From Dehalococcoidales bacterium (GTDB lineage Bacteria; Chloroflexota; Dehalococcoidia; Dehalococcoidales; RBG-16-60-22): a stretch of DNA of 64,000 nt. Below the pieces are notes generated by a model. That model made no database searches. It worked only from the letters and a program-made list of their open reading frames with translations, and was not told the DNA's origin. Of the stretch, positions 47,201-56,702 are shown one piece after another. A program made the position numbers and the translations under genes. Location of the stretch: assembly GCA_002688435.1 (NCBI GenBank), contig NZCW01000030.1, forward strand, positions 1-64,000. Direction: 5' to 3'. How positions within the stretch are numbered: position 1 is the first letter of the stretch; every line of letters begins with the position of its first letter.

Positions 47201-47341
47201 TTAGCTCTTACCTATGCGAAACATCTTGGTGCTGCAGTTGGGGCAGACACCCTGCGCTGCTGGTTTGCCATTTTTCATCGTGATGGACTTGGCATCCTTC
47301 ATCTCGCGCTTGGTACGGCACTTCACACAGTATGCTTGCAT
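47201..47341 (-). CDS. 46-aa zinc-ribbon protein (DUF5679-like), absent from the ORF track
   Basis: MQAYCVKCRTKREMKDAKSITMKNGKPAAQGVCPNCSTKMFRIGKS, SD AGGAGG upstream, terminator downstream. Confidence 0.85.
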   Translation of the reverse strand: MQAYCVKCRTKREMKDAKSITMKNGKPAAQGVCPNCSTKMFRIGKS

Positions 47342-47577
47342 TGCTTACCTCCTTCTTCTTTATTTGAGTTTAGCTAGGTAGGTTAGTAGCAAGGATAAAC
47401 TATTCCTTCGCTAATGTCAAGAGCCGAAAGGGTTAAAATAGTAAAAAGTATACTAGTTCTTGTGGCCCCTTTTGTCTTTTTAGTTTGGACTTTTCGACGA
47501 CTGTCCTGAGTTGTTTTATCGACCGGCCTGATTTGAATCGGTTCAGGTTAACAAAATCTCTGGTCCGGTTCATTGGC

Positions 47578-47792
47578 TTACTTCCTTTTGTCGGCTAAGG
47601 TGAAGATGTAAATTATGGGCAGTATGCCCAGCGTACTGAAGATGAACAGCACGATGAACCAGGTCAGATGACCGTTTCGGTCGGGCCCCGCCACAGAGTA
47701 ATTCTTTTCCATGCCATTGACCACATCATGGTCAGAGAGATGGCTAGCCAGAGTAAACCGGTAGGATATGGGTATATCCAGTTAAACGGCAT
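47578..47792 (-). pseudogene. frameshifted small membrane protein gene (DUF5652-like)
   Basis: Frame 1: MPFNWIYPYPTGLLWLAISLTMMWSMAWKRITLWRGPTETVI*; overlapping frame 2: ..GPDRNGHLTWFIVLFIFSTLGILPIIYIFTLADKRK*; shift near a GGGGCCC run. Confidence 0.6.
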
Positions 47793-47935
47793 TTTTACCT
47801 CCTGCTAATCATGGCTTCTGACGGTGATGGCATAACCATCTGTTATGATAATTATACATCGTGGCGCCACGAGTCAAGTAGGGTAGTTTGGCATATTGCC
47901 CGTCGTAGGCCGTATCGTCTATAATGCAATGGAGA

Positions 47936-48426
47936 GTGAACGTAATTAATTTTATTCTGATAACCTCGGGGGTGTTTTTCTTATTTCAGGTATTAATTCG
48001 TATCATCAGGAAGCTTTATCATCTCCCAGCTCCGGCTTTCATTGGTTCATTCTTGGATAGCGATGCCCGGCGATGTTACGCCAGATAAAGCGTAAATTAT
48101 CTCGGCCGGAGAACCAGAATATAGTCAATATTAAGATAAGACAGGCCAGCGCTTGTGGGCTGCCGTTTGAGGGCGGGTCTCTTGATCTAATCTACATGGT
48201 AACGGTACTGCCGGAAATTCCAGATAGAGATAGCGCCCTGCGGGAAGTGAAAAGAGTATTGAAGGCCGGCGGTATCTTGGCGGTGACCGAGTTTCAGCTT
48301 GACCCGGATTATCCTCTGCGTTCGACTACTATCAGGATATGCCGGAGTGAAGGATTTGTTCTGGATGGTAACTCCGGTAATTTGTGGGACTATACCGTAA
48401 GATTTAAGAAACCGCTGGTAGCGTAG
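47936..48426 (+). pseudogene. class I SAM methyltransferase gene with internal deletion
   Basis: N-terminal fragment VLIRIIRKLYHLPAPAFIGSFLDSDAR (frame 1) then out-of-frame MLRQIKRKLSRPENQN...VKRVLKAGGILAVTEF; no SAM motif I (GxGxG). Confidence 0.7.
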
Positions 48427-48490
48427 CCAGTTAATAGCTAGCGGCGAAGGCCGCGTATTTATTAAATTTGCTCGTGGGGAAAATATATCA

Positions 48491-49753
48491 TTGTTTTTGT
48501 CTTCAGGGCTTAAAGATAAACTATATTATGGCTGGGTGATGGTCTTCGCTTTCTGGGTAATTGGTATTACCCTTTACGGGATACACTTTTCTTTCGGTGT
48601 CTTCTTCAAATCTATCGAGAGTGAGTTTGGCTTGACCCGGGCGGTAACCTCCGTAATTTTATCGGCTAATATGATAATTGCCGGGGTATGCTCTTTTTTT
48701 GCCGGCTGGGCTCTGGAGCGGTATGGGCCGAGAATCGTTCTCCTCCTTATGGGCCTGTTTACCGGCCTGAGTCTGTTACTCACCAGCCAAGCTGATGCTT
48801 TCTGGCAGCTATTCTTGACCCATGGTATGTTACTGGCCATGGGAACTGGCCCTCTGTTTGTCGTGTCAATGGCAGCCGTCTCCAGATGGTTTGATAAGAA
48901 GCGGACTTTGGCTCTGGGTGTTTCCAGTTCCGGACTCGGACTGGGGCCGCTGGTGATGGCGCCGTTTGCCACCTACCTTATTAGTAACTTTGATTGGCGC
49001 ACGGCGTATATCGTAATCGGAATTATTGCTTGGTTGGTTGTGATGCCTCTATCCCGGCTCCTGAAGAGAGACCCGTATGAAACAGGCGTACTGCCTGACG
49101 GGGTGAAAACCTCTTTGGAAAATATCGGAGATGACCATATCCCATCAGTTGGCTTTTCTTTTTTGCAGGCGCTTCAGACTAAAAGCTTCTGGCTATTTAT
49201 AGTTACCTGGTTCCTTTATGCTTCTAATATCTTTTTAGTGATGACCCATCTGGTGCCTCATGCCACCGATATCGGATTTTCGGCGGTGCAGGCGGCGACT
49301 ATCCTTAGTTTGATAGGTGCCGCCGTTGTTGCCGGCAGGATACTGATGAGTGTTACTGCCGACCGGATAGGTAAAAAAGTAACTGTCGTCATCTGCGTCT
49401 TGCTTCAGGCGGGGGCCATGATCTGGCTGATGTGGGCGCAGGACTTATGGATGCTCTATCTGTTTGCCTTGGTTTATGGTTTTGCCTTTGGTGGTGTGAG
49501 CCCGGCGATGGCCGCCTTGGTTGGCGATACTTTTGGCTTGGGTAGGCTCGGTTCGATATTGGGTATTCTGGAAGTTGGTTTTGGTGTCGGGGCGGCTGTC
49601 GGTCCGGTGGTGGGCGGACTCATTTTTGATATTAACCACAGCTACTTTGTGGCGTTCTTGTTGGGAGCGGTGGCGATGTTCGCGGTCGCTTTGTTTGTCA
49701 CCCTAATCAGGCGGGAAATGAAAGGGAATTCGGTTAATGCGGTGAGTCGGTAA
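48491..49753 (+). CDS. MFS transporter (OFA/monocarboxylate-like)
   Basis: YYGWVMVFAFWVIGITLYGIHFSFGVFFKSIESEFGLTRA; 12 TM. Confidence 0.88.
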   Translation: MFLSSGLKDKLYYGWVMVFAFWVIGITLYGIHFSFGVFFKSIESEFGLTRAVTSVILSANMIIAGVCSFFAGWALERYGPRIVLLLMGLFTGLSLLLTSQADAFWQLFLTHGMLLAMGTGPLFVVSMAAVSRWFDKKRTLALGVSSSGLGLGPLVMAPFATYLISNFDWRTAYIVIGIIAWLVVMPLSRLLKRDPYETGVLPDGVKTSLENIGDDHIPSVGFSFLQALQTKSFWLFIVTWFLYASNIFLVMTHLVPHATDIGFSAVQAATILSLIGAAVVAGRILMSVTADRIGKKVTVVICVLLQAGAMIWLMWAQDLWMLYLFALVYGFAFGGVSPAMAALVGDTFGLGRLGSILGILEVGFGVGAAVGPVVGGLIFDINHSYFVAFLLGAVAMFAVALFVTLIRREMKGNSVNAVSR

Positions 49754-51004
49754 ATGATTCCGTCAGGACGTAAGGATAGGCAATTTTATGGTTGGGTGGT
49801 GGTGGCTACTTTCTTTATCGCGGGCACCGCTATCTGAGGGATACGCTATACTTTTGGTGTCTTCTTTAAGTCGATAGAGGGGGAGTTTGGTCTGACGCGA
49901 GCGGCTACTTCCTCAATTTTCTCCGCCCAGATGGTGCTTGGCATGGTGTTTACTATCGTGGGTGGCTGGGCTCTGGACAAATACGGACCGAGGCTTATTC
50001 TATTCCTGATGGGTCTATTTACCGGTCTTGGTCTGGTATTGACCGGCCAGGCTGGCGCTTTGTGGCAATTGTTCCTGACTTACAGCCTGTTTTTGGCTAT
50101 GGGTACCAGCATCATTTTTGTGGTGGTGATGACAACTGTCTCTCGGTGGTTTGATCGGAGACGAGGACTAGCCCTAGGCGTGGCTAGTTGCGGGGCCGGC
50201 TTGGGACCGGTGGTTACAGCACCTTTGGCCACTTACTTGATTGGGGAGTTTAATTGGCACACCGCATTTGTCATCATCGGGCTGATTACCTGGCTGGTGG
50301 TGGTTCCTTTGTCCCGGCTTTCGAAAAGGGACCCGTATGAAATCGGCGCTTTGCCCGATGGGGCGAAAGTACCTTCTGAATATGCCGGGCATAAACGTGT
50401 CCCAACGGCCGGCCTTTCCTTGTCGCAGGTATTTCGGACCAGAAGTTTCTGGCTGATTATACTTGTCTTCCTGTTTTTTGCGTTTAGTTTCTTCTTGGTG
50501 GTGACTCACTTGGTGCCTCATGCCACGGATATCGGTTTTTCTGCGGTGGAGGCAGCGACTGTCCTCAGCCTGACTGGTGGGGCGACTATCGTCGGTAGGC
50601 TGCTACTAGGGACGGTTTCCGATAAGATAGGTAGAAAAGCGGCGGCCGTTACCTGTGCTCTGCTGCATGTTGGGGCTATGGTCTGGCTGCTCTGGGTGCG
50701 GGACTTATGGATGTTCTATCGTTTTGCCTTGGCTTTTGGTTTCTCCTGGGGTGGTATGTGACCGACGATGGCGGCGCTGATTGGGGACACTTTTGGTCTG
50801 AGTAGACTTGGCGCGATATTGGGGGTGCTAGATGCTGGTTTTAACGCTGGCGCAGCCATTGGTCCGTATATCGGCGGGCTTATTTTTGACGTTAGCCGCA
50901 GCTACTCTCTGGCTTTCTCGCTGGGGGTGGCGGTAACGCTGCTCTCAACTTTGTTTATCGCGCTAATAAAGCGGGAAACAGATAGAAGTCCGGACGATGG
51001 ATGA
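49754..51004 (+). pseudogene. tandem MFS paralog interrupted by two in-frame UGA codons (49835-49837; 50759-50761)
   Basis: Same frame throughout (417 codons); aligns to the upstream copy: TAI*GIRYTFGVFFKSIEGEFGLTRA ... GGM*PTMAALIGDTFG. Confidence 0.85.
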
Positions 51005-51028
51005 GGCCGGTCTTATTATCTCGGTCAA

Positions 51029-52492
51029 CTAGAAGACGAAAATACGGGCGGCAAACTCGGCCAATAGCATGGCGAAGCCGGGGATAATACCGAGCAAGAG
51101 TACGCCGAGGCAGGAAAGGACTAGTCCCAAGCGCAGCGTTCCGGGGGAAGATATTTTTTCTTCGGAGGCGGCTTTGCCCAGCCACATTACATTCACCACC
51201 CGGAGATAGTAGTAAGCCGAGATGACGCTGTTGATGACGGCAATAATCACCAGCCACAGTAGGTTGGACCGTACGGCGGCGCTGAAGATATAGAACTTGG
51301 CCATGAAGCCGGCGGCGGGCGGCATGCCGATGAGAGAGACCAGACACAGCGTCAGGGCCAGTGCCACCAGCGGTGCCCGTTTCCCTATGCCGGTATAATC
51401 ATCAATAAGGTCGCTATCCAGCTTATTGGAGATGGCGATAATGGCAATGAAAGCCCCCATATTGGTTAGGGCGTAGCTGGTCAGGAAGAAGATAATGCTG
51501 CTCCGCCCTAGGATATCCACCACCGGAGAAAACCCCATGGCGGCCATCCCCACCAGAAGATAGCCGGCCTGGGCGATACTGGAATACCCCAGCATTCGTT
51601 TAATATTGGTCTGAGGGATGGCAGCGATATTGCCCAGCGTCATGCCGATAACGGCCAGGAAGGCAAAGATAATGCCCCAGTTCAGACTCAGCCATTCCGG
51701 GAGTCCGAAGGCGGAGAAGAAAACGCGCAGGATAAGGGCGAAGCCGGCGGCCTTGCTGGCGACGGAGAGGTAGGCGGTTATCGGCGTGGGGGCGCCCTCG
51801 TAAACATCGGGCACCCACATCTGGAAAGGGACGGCGGCAATCTTGAACCCGAATCCGGTAATCAGCATTACCAGTCCTAAAGTAAGCGCCGGGAAGGAGA
51901 GTATGGTCTGCGGCGACATCGCCTGAATTACCCGGGCAATCTCGCCTAGCTGCGTCTGGCCGGTAAAGCCGAAAATCAGTGCCATACCGTAGAGCAGCAC
52001 TACGGAAGCGATGGCCCCCAGCAGCAGGTATTTCAGCGAGGACTCGGTTGATTTACTGTCTTTGAGAAAGCCGACCAGCGCGTAGAGGGAAAGACTGGTC
52101 AGTTCCAGGGCGATGTAGATAGCGATTAAATCGGTGGTGGCGGCCATCAGCATCATGCCCAGGGTGGACAGGAGTACTAGGGCGTAATATTCACCTTGGA
52201 AACGGGCGAATTTCTGGGTATAGCTTATCGAGGCTAGGATAACCAAGAAGGCTACCCCTAAGAGCAGTAGCTTGAAAAACAGGGCGAAGTTGTCCACGGC
52301 CAGCATATTATTGAAGATGGCCGGGAAGCTCTCTCCCCACATCGCCAGAGTAACGCCGGCGGATATCACCAGTCCGGAGACGCTGACCTGTACCAGTAGC
52401 CTCTTCTGCTCGGTGAATAAGTCGAGTAGGATGACCAGTAAGGCAAAGACGGCCAAGGTCAACTCCGGTATGAATAGCGCTAGGTTCAACAT
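51029..52492 (-). CDS. nuoN: NADH-quinone oxidoreductase subunit N
   Basis: Antiporter-like subunit; operon position and length (487 aa). Confidence 0.95.
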   Translation of the reverse strand: MLNLALFIPELTLAVFALLVILLDLFTEQKRLLVQVSVSGLVISAGVTLAMWGESFPAIFNNMLAVDNFALFFKLLLLGVAFLVILASISYTQKFARFQGEYYALVLLSTLGMMLMAATTDLIAIYIALELTSLSLYALVGFLKDSKSTESSLKYLLLGAIASVVLLYGMALIFGFTGQTQLGEIARVIQAMSPQTILSFPALTLGLVMLITGFGFKIAAVPFQMWVPDVYEGAPTPITAYLSVASKAAGFALILRVFFSAFGLPEWLSLNWGIIFAFLAVIGMTLGNIAAIPQTNIKRMLGYSSIAQAGYLLVGMAAMGFSPVVDILGRSSIIFFLTSYALTNMGAFIAIIAISNKLDSDLIDDYTGIGKRAPLVALALTLCLVSLIGMPPAAGFMAKFYIFSAAVRSNLLWLVIIAVINSVISAYYYLRVVNVMWLGKAASEEKISSPGTLRLGLVLSCLGVLLLGIIPGFAMLLAEFAARIFVF

Positions 52493-52512
52493 TTACTCCT
52501 TACCATAGGCTA

Positions 52513-54006
52513 TTAGCCACCCAATAAGCCCACTACGGGTGAGACACCAAGCTTGAAGACGTTGGTCAGGATGGGCGGATAGATACCGACCAGCATAATC
52601 ACGGCGACAAAAGCAAACATATAGACTCGTTCCAGAATATCGGCGTCCGCGGTGCCGTTGTATTTTTCTAAGACCGGTCCGTAGAATACCCGCTGCAGCA
52701 TCCACAGGATATAGCCGGCGGTGACCACCACGCCGAGCACGCCCAGCAGGGTGTAAAGCTGGATGCCGGGCACGGCGGTGGAGGTAAAGCTGCCGATGAA
52801 GACCAGAAACTCGGCGGCAAAGCCGCTGGTGGTGGGTAGTCCCAGGGAGGCCAGCCCGGCGATGGAAAAGACGATGGCAATAACCGGCACCTGCCGTGCT
52901 AGGCCGCCGAGGTTGCGTAGGTCGCGCTCGTTGGTATTATGCATGACCAGTCCTACCATGGCAAACAGCAGTCCGGTAACCACGCCGTGGTTGAACATCT
53001 GCATACTGGCGCCGATTAGGCTCACCTGCCCCAAGGCAAAGATACCCAGCAGGACGTAGCCCATATGGCTGATACTGCTGTAGGCAATCAGCCGCTTGAA
53101 ATCAGTCTGTCTCATGGTAACGGCGGCGCCGTAGAGCACTCCTATTATTGCTAGTATCACCAGAAGAACGGCGTAGGTCTGGGCTACGTTGGGGAAGAGG
53201 GTGACGCATAGGCGAATCATGCCGTAGCCGCCCATCTTAATCAGCACGCCCGCTAGCATGACGCTGACCGCCGTCGGGGCGTCGGTGTGGGCATCGGGCA
53301 GCCAGGTGTGAAACGGGAAAACGGGCAGCTTGATGGCAAAGCCAATCAAGAGGAAGAAGAATATGACCGCTATTGGTATTACCGTCCGGAACGAGTCAAA
53401 TCCGGTCAGGGCTAGGTCCACTATGCTCAGGCTGCCGGTGGTGAAATACACGCCGAGAATGCCCGCCAGCATAAAAGCGCTGCCGAACAAGGTGTAGAGG
53501 ACGTACTTCATGGCCGAGTATTCCTTCCGCCCCGCCCCCCAGATGCTAATTAAGAAATACATGGGGATGACCTCTATCTCCCACATGATAAAGAAGAGTA
53601 ACAAGTCGAGGGAGAGGAATACCCCTAGGATGCTCGTTTCTAGGATCAGGAGCCAGCCGAAATACTCGCGGAGTCTCAGGTCAATCTTCCAAGAGATGAG
53701 TACGGCTAGGAAACCGAGAAAAGCGGTCAGCAGGACTAAAGGTAAGCTCAGTCCGTCCACGCCTAGGTGGTAATTGGCGTTTAAGGGCGCAATCCACGAC
53801 ACTTTTTCCTCAAACTGGATGAGCCCGGCGGCCGCCGGAGATCGGTCAAAGCAGGCGAAGAGGATGACGGATAGGAGCAGTGGAATAAAAGTGAATACCG
53901 CCGCCGTCCACTTAATCGCCTTGGCGTTATTACCCAGTAGGAAAGCGACCAAGAAGGCTCCTAGCGCTGGCAAGAAGAGTATGATGGTGAGATAATTAAA
54001 GTCCAA
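52513..54006 (-). CDS. nuoM: NADH-quinone oxidoreductase subunit M
   Basis: LGVDGLSLPLVLLTAFL; HTWLPDAHTDAPTAVSVMLAGVLIKMGGYG. Confidence 0.96.
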   Translation of the reverse strand: MDFNYLTIILFLPALGAFLVAFLLGNNAKAIKWTAAVFTFIPLLLSVILFACFDRSPAAAGLIQFEEKVSWIAPLNANYHLGVDGLSLPLVLLTAFLGFLAVLISWKIDLRLREYFGWLLILETSILGVFLSLDLLLFFIMWEIEVIPMYFLISIWGAGRKEYSAMKYVLYTLFGSAFMLAGILGVYFTTGSLSIVDLALTGFDSFRTVIPIAVIFFFLLIGFAIKLPVFPFHTWLPDAHTDAPTAVSVMLAGVLIKMGGYGMIRLCVTLFPNVAQTYAVLLVILAIIGVLYGAAVTMRQTDFKRLIAYSSISHMGYVLLGIFALGQVSLIGASMQMFNHGVVTGLLFAMVGLVMHNTNERDLRNLGGLARQVPVIAIVFSIAGLASLGLPTTSGFAAEFLVFIGSFTSTAVPGIQLYTLLGVLGVVVTAGYILWMLQRVFYGPVLEKYNGTADADILERVYMFAFVAVIMLVGIYPPILTNVFKLGVSPVVGLLGG

Positions 54007-54035
54007 CTATATTAACTCCGGCCAAGATTTTTTTA

Positions 54036-54150
54036 TTAACCTTACCCACCTCTTATTAAGGGAGAAGGATAAGGGTTAGATTAGAGGGATTTCGTCTCTC
54101 ATAAGACGCCCTATATAATCATATCTTGAGGCTTTGCCTCTATTTGCTTC
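54036..54150. repeat. dispersed intergenic hairpin repeat, copy F, between nuoM and nuoL
   Basis: CCACCTCTTATTAAGGGAGAAGGATAAGGG...CTTGAGGCTTTGCCTCTATTTG; the GAGGC-AAA-GCCTC hairpin parallels copy C. Confidence 0.5.
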
Positions 54151-54173
54151 TCTATTCAGTACCTCACAAATAT

Positions 54174-56081
54174 CTACCCGGCGAAATACAGTACAAGAAC
54201 CAGCGCCAGTATCCCTATCCCGATGAACAGGCCATAGAGCTGGAGTTGGCCGGTCTGTGCTCGCCGAACGGCCCTGCCCCCAGCGATGGTTCCTCTGGCC
54301 ACACCGTTGATGGCCCCGTCCACCACCTGGTTATCGAATTGCTTCAGGCTGCCAAAAAGTCCTTTGACTAGGGCGACTCTCACGATGATATTTTCATAGA
54401 GTTCGTCAAACCAGTATTTCCGGTAGAATAAAGTGTACAGCGGTTTGAAGAAATTGCCGGTTTTTTCCGGTGAAAGCCACTGTTTGCTGTACATAGCGTA
54501 GGCTAGTAAAATGCCCAGTCCGGCCAGTATTAGCGATATCCAAGGTAGCGGCTGGGTGAAGGGGTGAAAGAAACCGTAGGTAAAGCTGTGGGTTTGGCCG
54601 TGGCCCATAAAGGTACCAAAGTGTCCGGTGACATTCCACAGGCCGGAAACGACCGCTAGGATGGCCAGTACTACCATAGGGGTAACCATGACCTTGGGTG
54701 ATTCGTGAGGGCGGCTACCGTGACCTCCGTGCTCGTTCTGGCTCCCGCCCCGGTAGTCCCCACCGAAGGTTATAAAGACGGCGCGGAACATGTAAAAGGA
54801 GGTCATAAAGACGGTTATCATTGCCAGGGAGAACAGGACGGGCTGGCTGGCGGTGCTGACCACTATCTCATCCTTGCTCCAGAATCCGGAAAGAGGCCAG
54901 ATACCGGCAATACTCAGCGAGGCAATGACAAAAGTGGCATAGGTCCACGGCATTACCCGGCGTAGACCGCCCATGAGTCGCATATCAAAGGTGCCGGTGG
55001 CGTGGTTGATGCTGCCCGCTCCCAGGAAGAGCAGTGCCTTGAAAAAGGCGTGGTTGAATAGGTGAAAGATACCGATGGCCACGCCGCCAACGCCCAGCCC
55101 CAGCATCATATAGCCGAGCTGGCTGACAGTGGAGTAAGCCAGCACCCGTTTGATGTCATTCATCACTAGGCCCATGGAGGCGGCGAAAATAGCGGTAACC
55201 CCGCCGATAACGGCCACCGTGGTCAGGGCTTCCGTGGAGTGTTCAAAGAGAGGGAACATGCGGGCCACTAGGAAGACGCCGGCGGCGACCATTGTGGCTG
55301 CGTGGATTAAAGCGCTGACCGGGGTTGGACCTTCCATGGCGTCGGGTAGCCAGATATGGAGCGGGAACTGGGCCGACTTGCCTACGGCGCCGGCAAAGAT
55401 GCCGATGGCCGACCAAGTAAGGATGGCGCTGGCCAGAGCTCCGGTGATGGCCAGTTTGTGCAGCTCGTGGATGTCAAAGGTACTGGTATTCAGGTACAGG
55501 AGCAGTATCCCGGCCAGGAAACCGAAGTCACCTAGGCGGGTCACGATAAACGCTTTCTTGGCCGCATCCGCCGCCTCCGGTTTGTGGAACCAGAAGCCGA
55601 TGAGGAGATAGGAGCACAGGCCGACTAGTTCCCAAAAGACGAATAGGAAAAGTAAGTTATCGGCCAGGACTAGGCCTAGCATTGAAGCGGTGAACAGTGA
55701 CATCCAGGCGAAGTAGCGGTGATAGCCTGGGTCGCCGTGCATGTAGCCCTGGGAGTAAATCTGTACCATCAGGCTGACTAGGGTGACGACAATCAACATC
55801 ACCGCCGTCAGTGAGTCCGCTATTAGGCCGAGGTGTATGGTGACCCCACCCTCAATCACCACCCAGTTAATGTCCGGTACGGGTATTTCGTGGTGGGGCG
55901 CCGCCATCACGGATAACAGTGTCCAGATAGATAGGGCCAAGACCGTGAAAAGGGCCGTAATCAGGATATAACCGGTAATTCTCGACTCTGCTTTCACGAA
56001 AGGCCGGACGAAAAACGATATGATGATAAACGAGAAGACTGGCAGTAAGAATATCAGCCAAATAAACTGGGGCGTTATCAT
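54174..56081 (-). CDS. nuoL: NADH-quinone oxidoreductase subunit L
   Basis: HIWLPDAMEGPTPVSALIHAATMVAAGVFLVAR; long C-terminal extension. Confidence 0.96.
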   Translation of the reverse strand: MITPQFIWLIFLLPVFSFIIISFFVRPFVKAESRITGYILITALFTVLALSIWTLLSVMAAPHHEIPVPDINWVVIEGGVTIHLGLIADSLTAVMLIVVTLVSLMVQIYSQGYMHGDPGYHRYFAWMSLFTASMLGLVLADNLLFLFVFWELVGLCSYLLIGFWFHKPEAADAAKKAFIVTRLGDFGFLAGILLLYLNTSTFDIHELHKLAITGALASAILTWSAIGIFAGAVGKSAQFPLHIWLPDAMEGPTPVSALIHAATMVAAGVFLVARMFPLFEHSTEALTTVAVIGGVTAIFAASMGLVMNDIKRVLAYSTVSQLGYMMLGLGVGGVAIGIFHLFNHAFFKALLFLGAGSINHATGTFDMRLMGGLRRVMPWTYATFVIASLSIAGIWPLSGFWSKDEIVVSTASQPVLFSLAMITVFMTSFYMFRAVFITFGGDYRGGSQNEHGGHGSRPHESPKVMVTPMVVLAILAVVSGLWNVTGHFGTFMGHGQTHSFTYGFFHPFTQPLPWISLILAGLGILLAYAMYSKQWLSPEKTGNFFKPLYTLFYRKYWFDELYENIIVRVALVKGLFGSLKQFDNQVVDGAINGVARGTIAGGRAVRRAQTGQLQLYGLFIGIGILALVLVLYFAG

Positions 56082-56272
56082 AATTTCCTTAATATGTCCT
56101 TAATCACGTGTTCTTTATCTCGTGGCACCAAGACGGAATAGTCCGTCTGCTCTTGGCCGGTGGGTAGGCCAGAGACAGGTAGGATGCAGGTGGGGATGCC
56201 CTCGCCTTCAAAGAGCTCCTTCCACATCTCGGCGACCATCAGGCTTTTCGCTTTTTTAACTTCTACCCACAT
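56078..56272 (-). CDS. small DUF2007-like protein embedded in the nuo operon
   Basis: 64 aa, 4-nt ATGA overlap with nuoL start; MWVEVKKAKSLMVAEMWKELFEGEGIPTCILP. Confidence 0.75.
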   Translation of the reverse strand: MWVEVKKAKSLMVAEMWKELFEGEGIPTCILPVSGLPTGQEQTDYSVLVPRDKEHVIKDILRKL

Positions 56273-56376
56273 TATTCCATTACTACCTTGCGACTACTCA
56301 ACAGTGAAGTGGACTTAACTACCTCAGTCCCCGTTAGCTTTTTCCCTTTCAACTCTACCCCTTTCGTCAGGTTAAA

Positions 56377-56694
56377 TTACCACTTCATTAAGTTGATTTT
56401 GGTGGCATCTATGCTCTCGATACCGCGATAGATGGCCAGTATTATGGCTACACCCATCGCAATCTCGGCGGCGGCGACAATAATGACGAAAATAGCGAAA
56501 ATCTGCCCGGTCAACAGCTCCGGCGTTACGTAACGGGAGAAAGCGACTAGGGTGATATTTACGGCATTGAGCATCAACTCAATGCACATCAGGATAATTA
56601 TGGCGTTGCGTTTGGCCAGCGTCCCGTATAGCCCGATGGCGAATAGGATAGCCGACAGTACCAGGTAATGTTCCAGCCCTAGGTTATTTAGCAT
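56377..56694 (-). CDS. nuoK: NADH-quinone oxidoreductase subunit K
   Basis: LEHYLVLSAILFAIGLYGTLAKRNAIIILMCIELMLNAVN. Confidence 0.96.
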   Translation of the reverse strand: MLNNLGLEHYLVLSAILFAIGLYGTLAKRNAIIILMCIELMLNAVNITLVAFSRYVTPELLTGQIFAIFVIIVAAAEIAMGVAIILAIYRGIESIDATKINLMKW

Positions 56695-56702
56695 CCTCTA
56701 TA

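Noticed and set aside
49754-51004. Genetic code change (UGA = Trp or Gly)
   Set aside because: UGA is used as a normal terminator for other intact genes in the window, e.g. proS.
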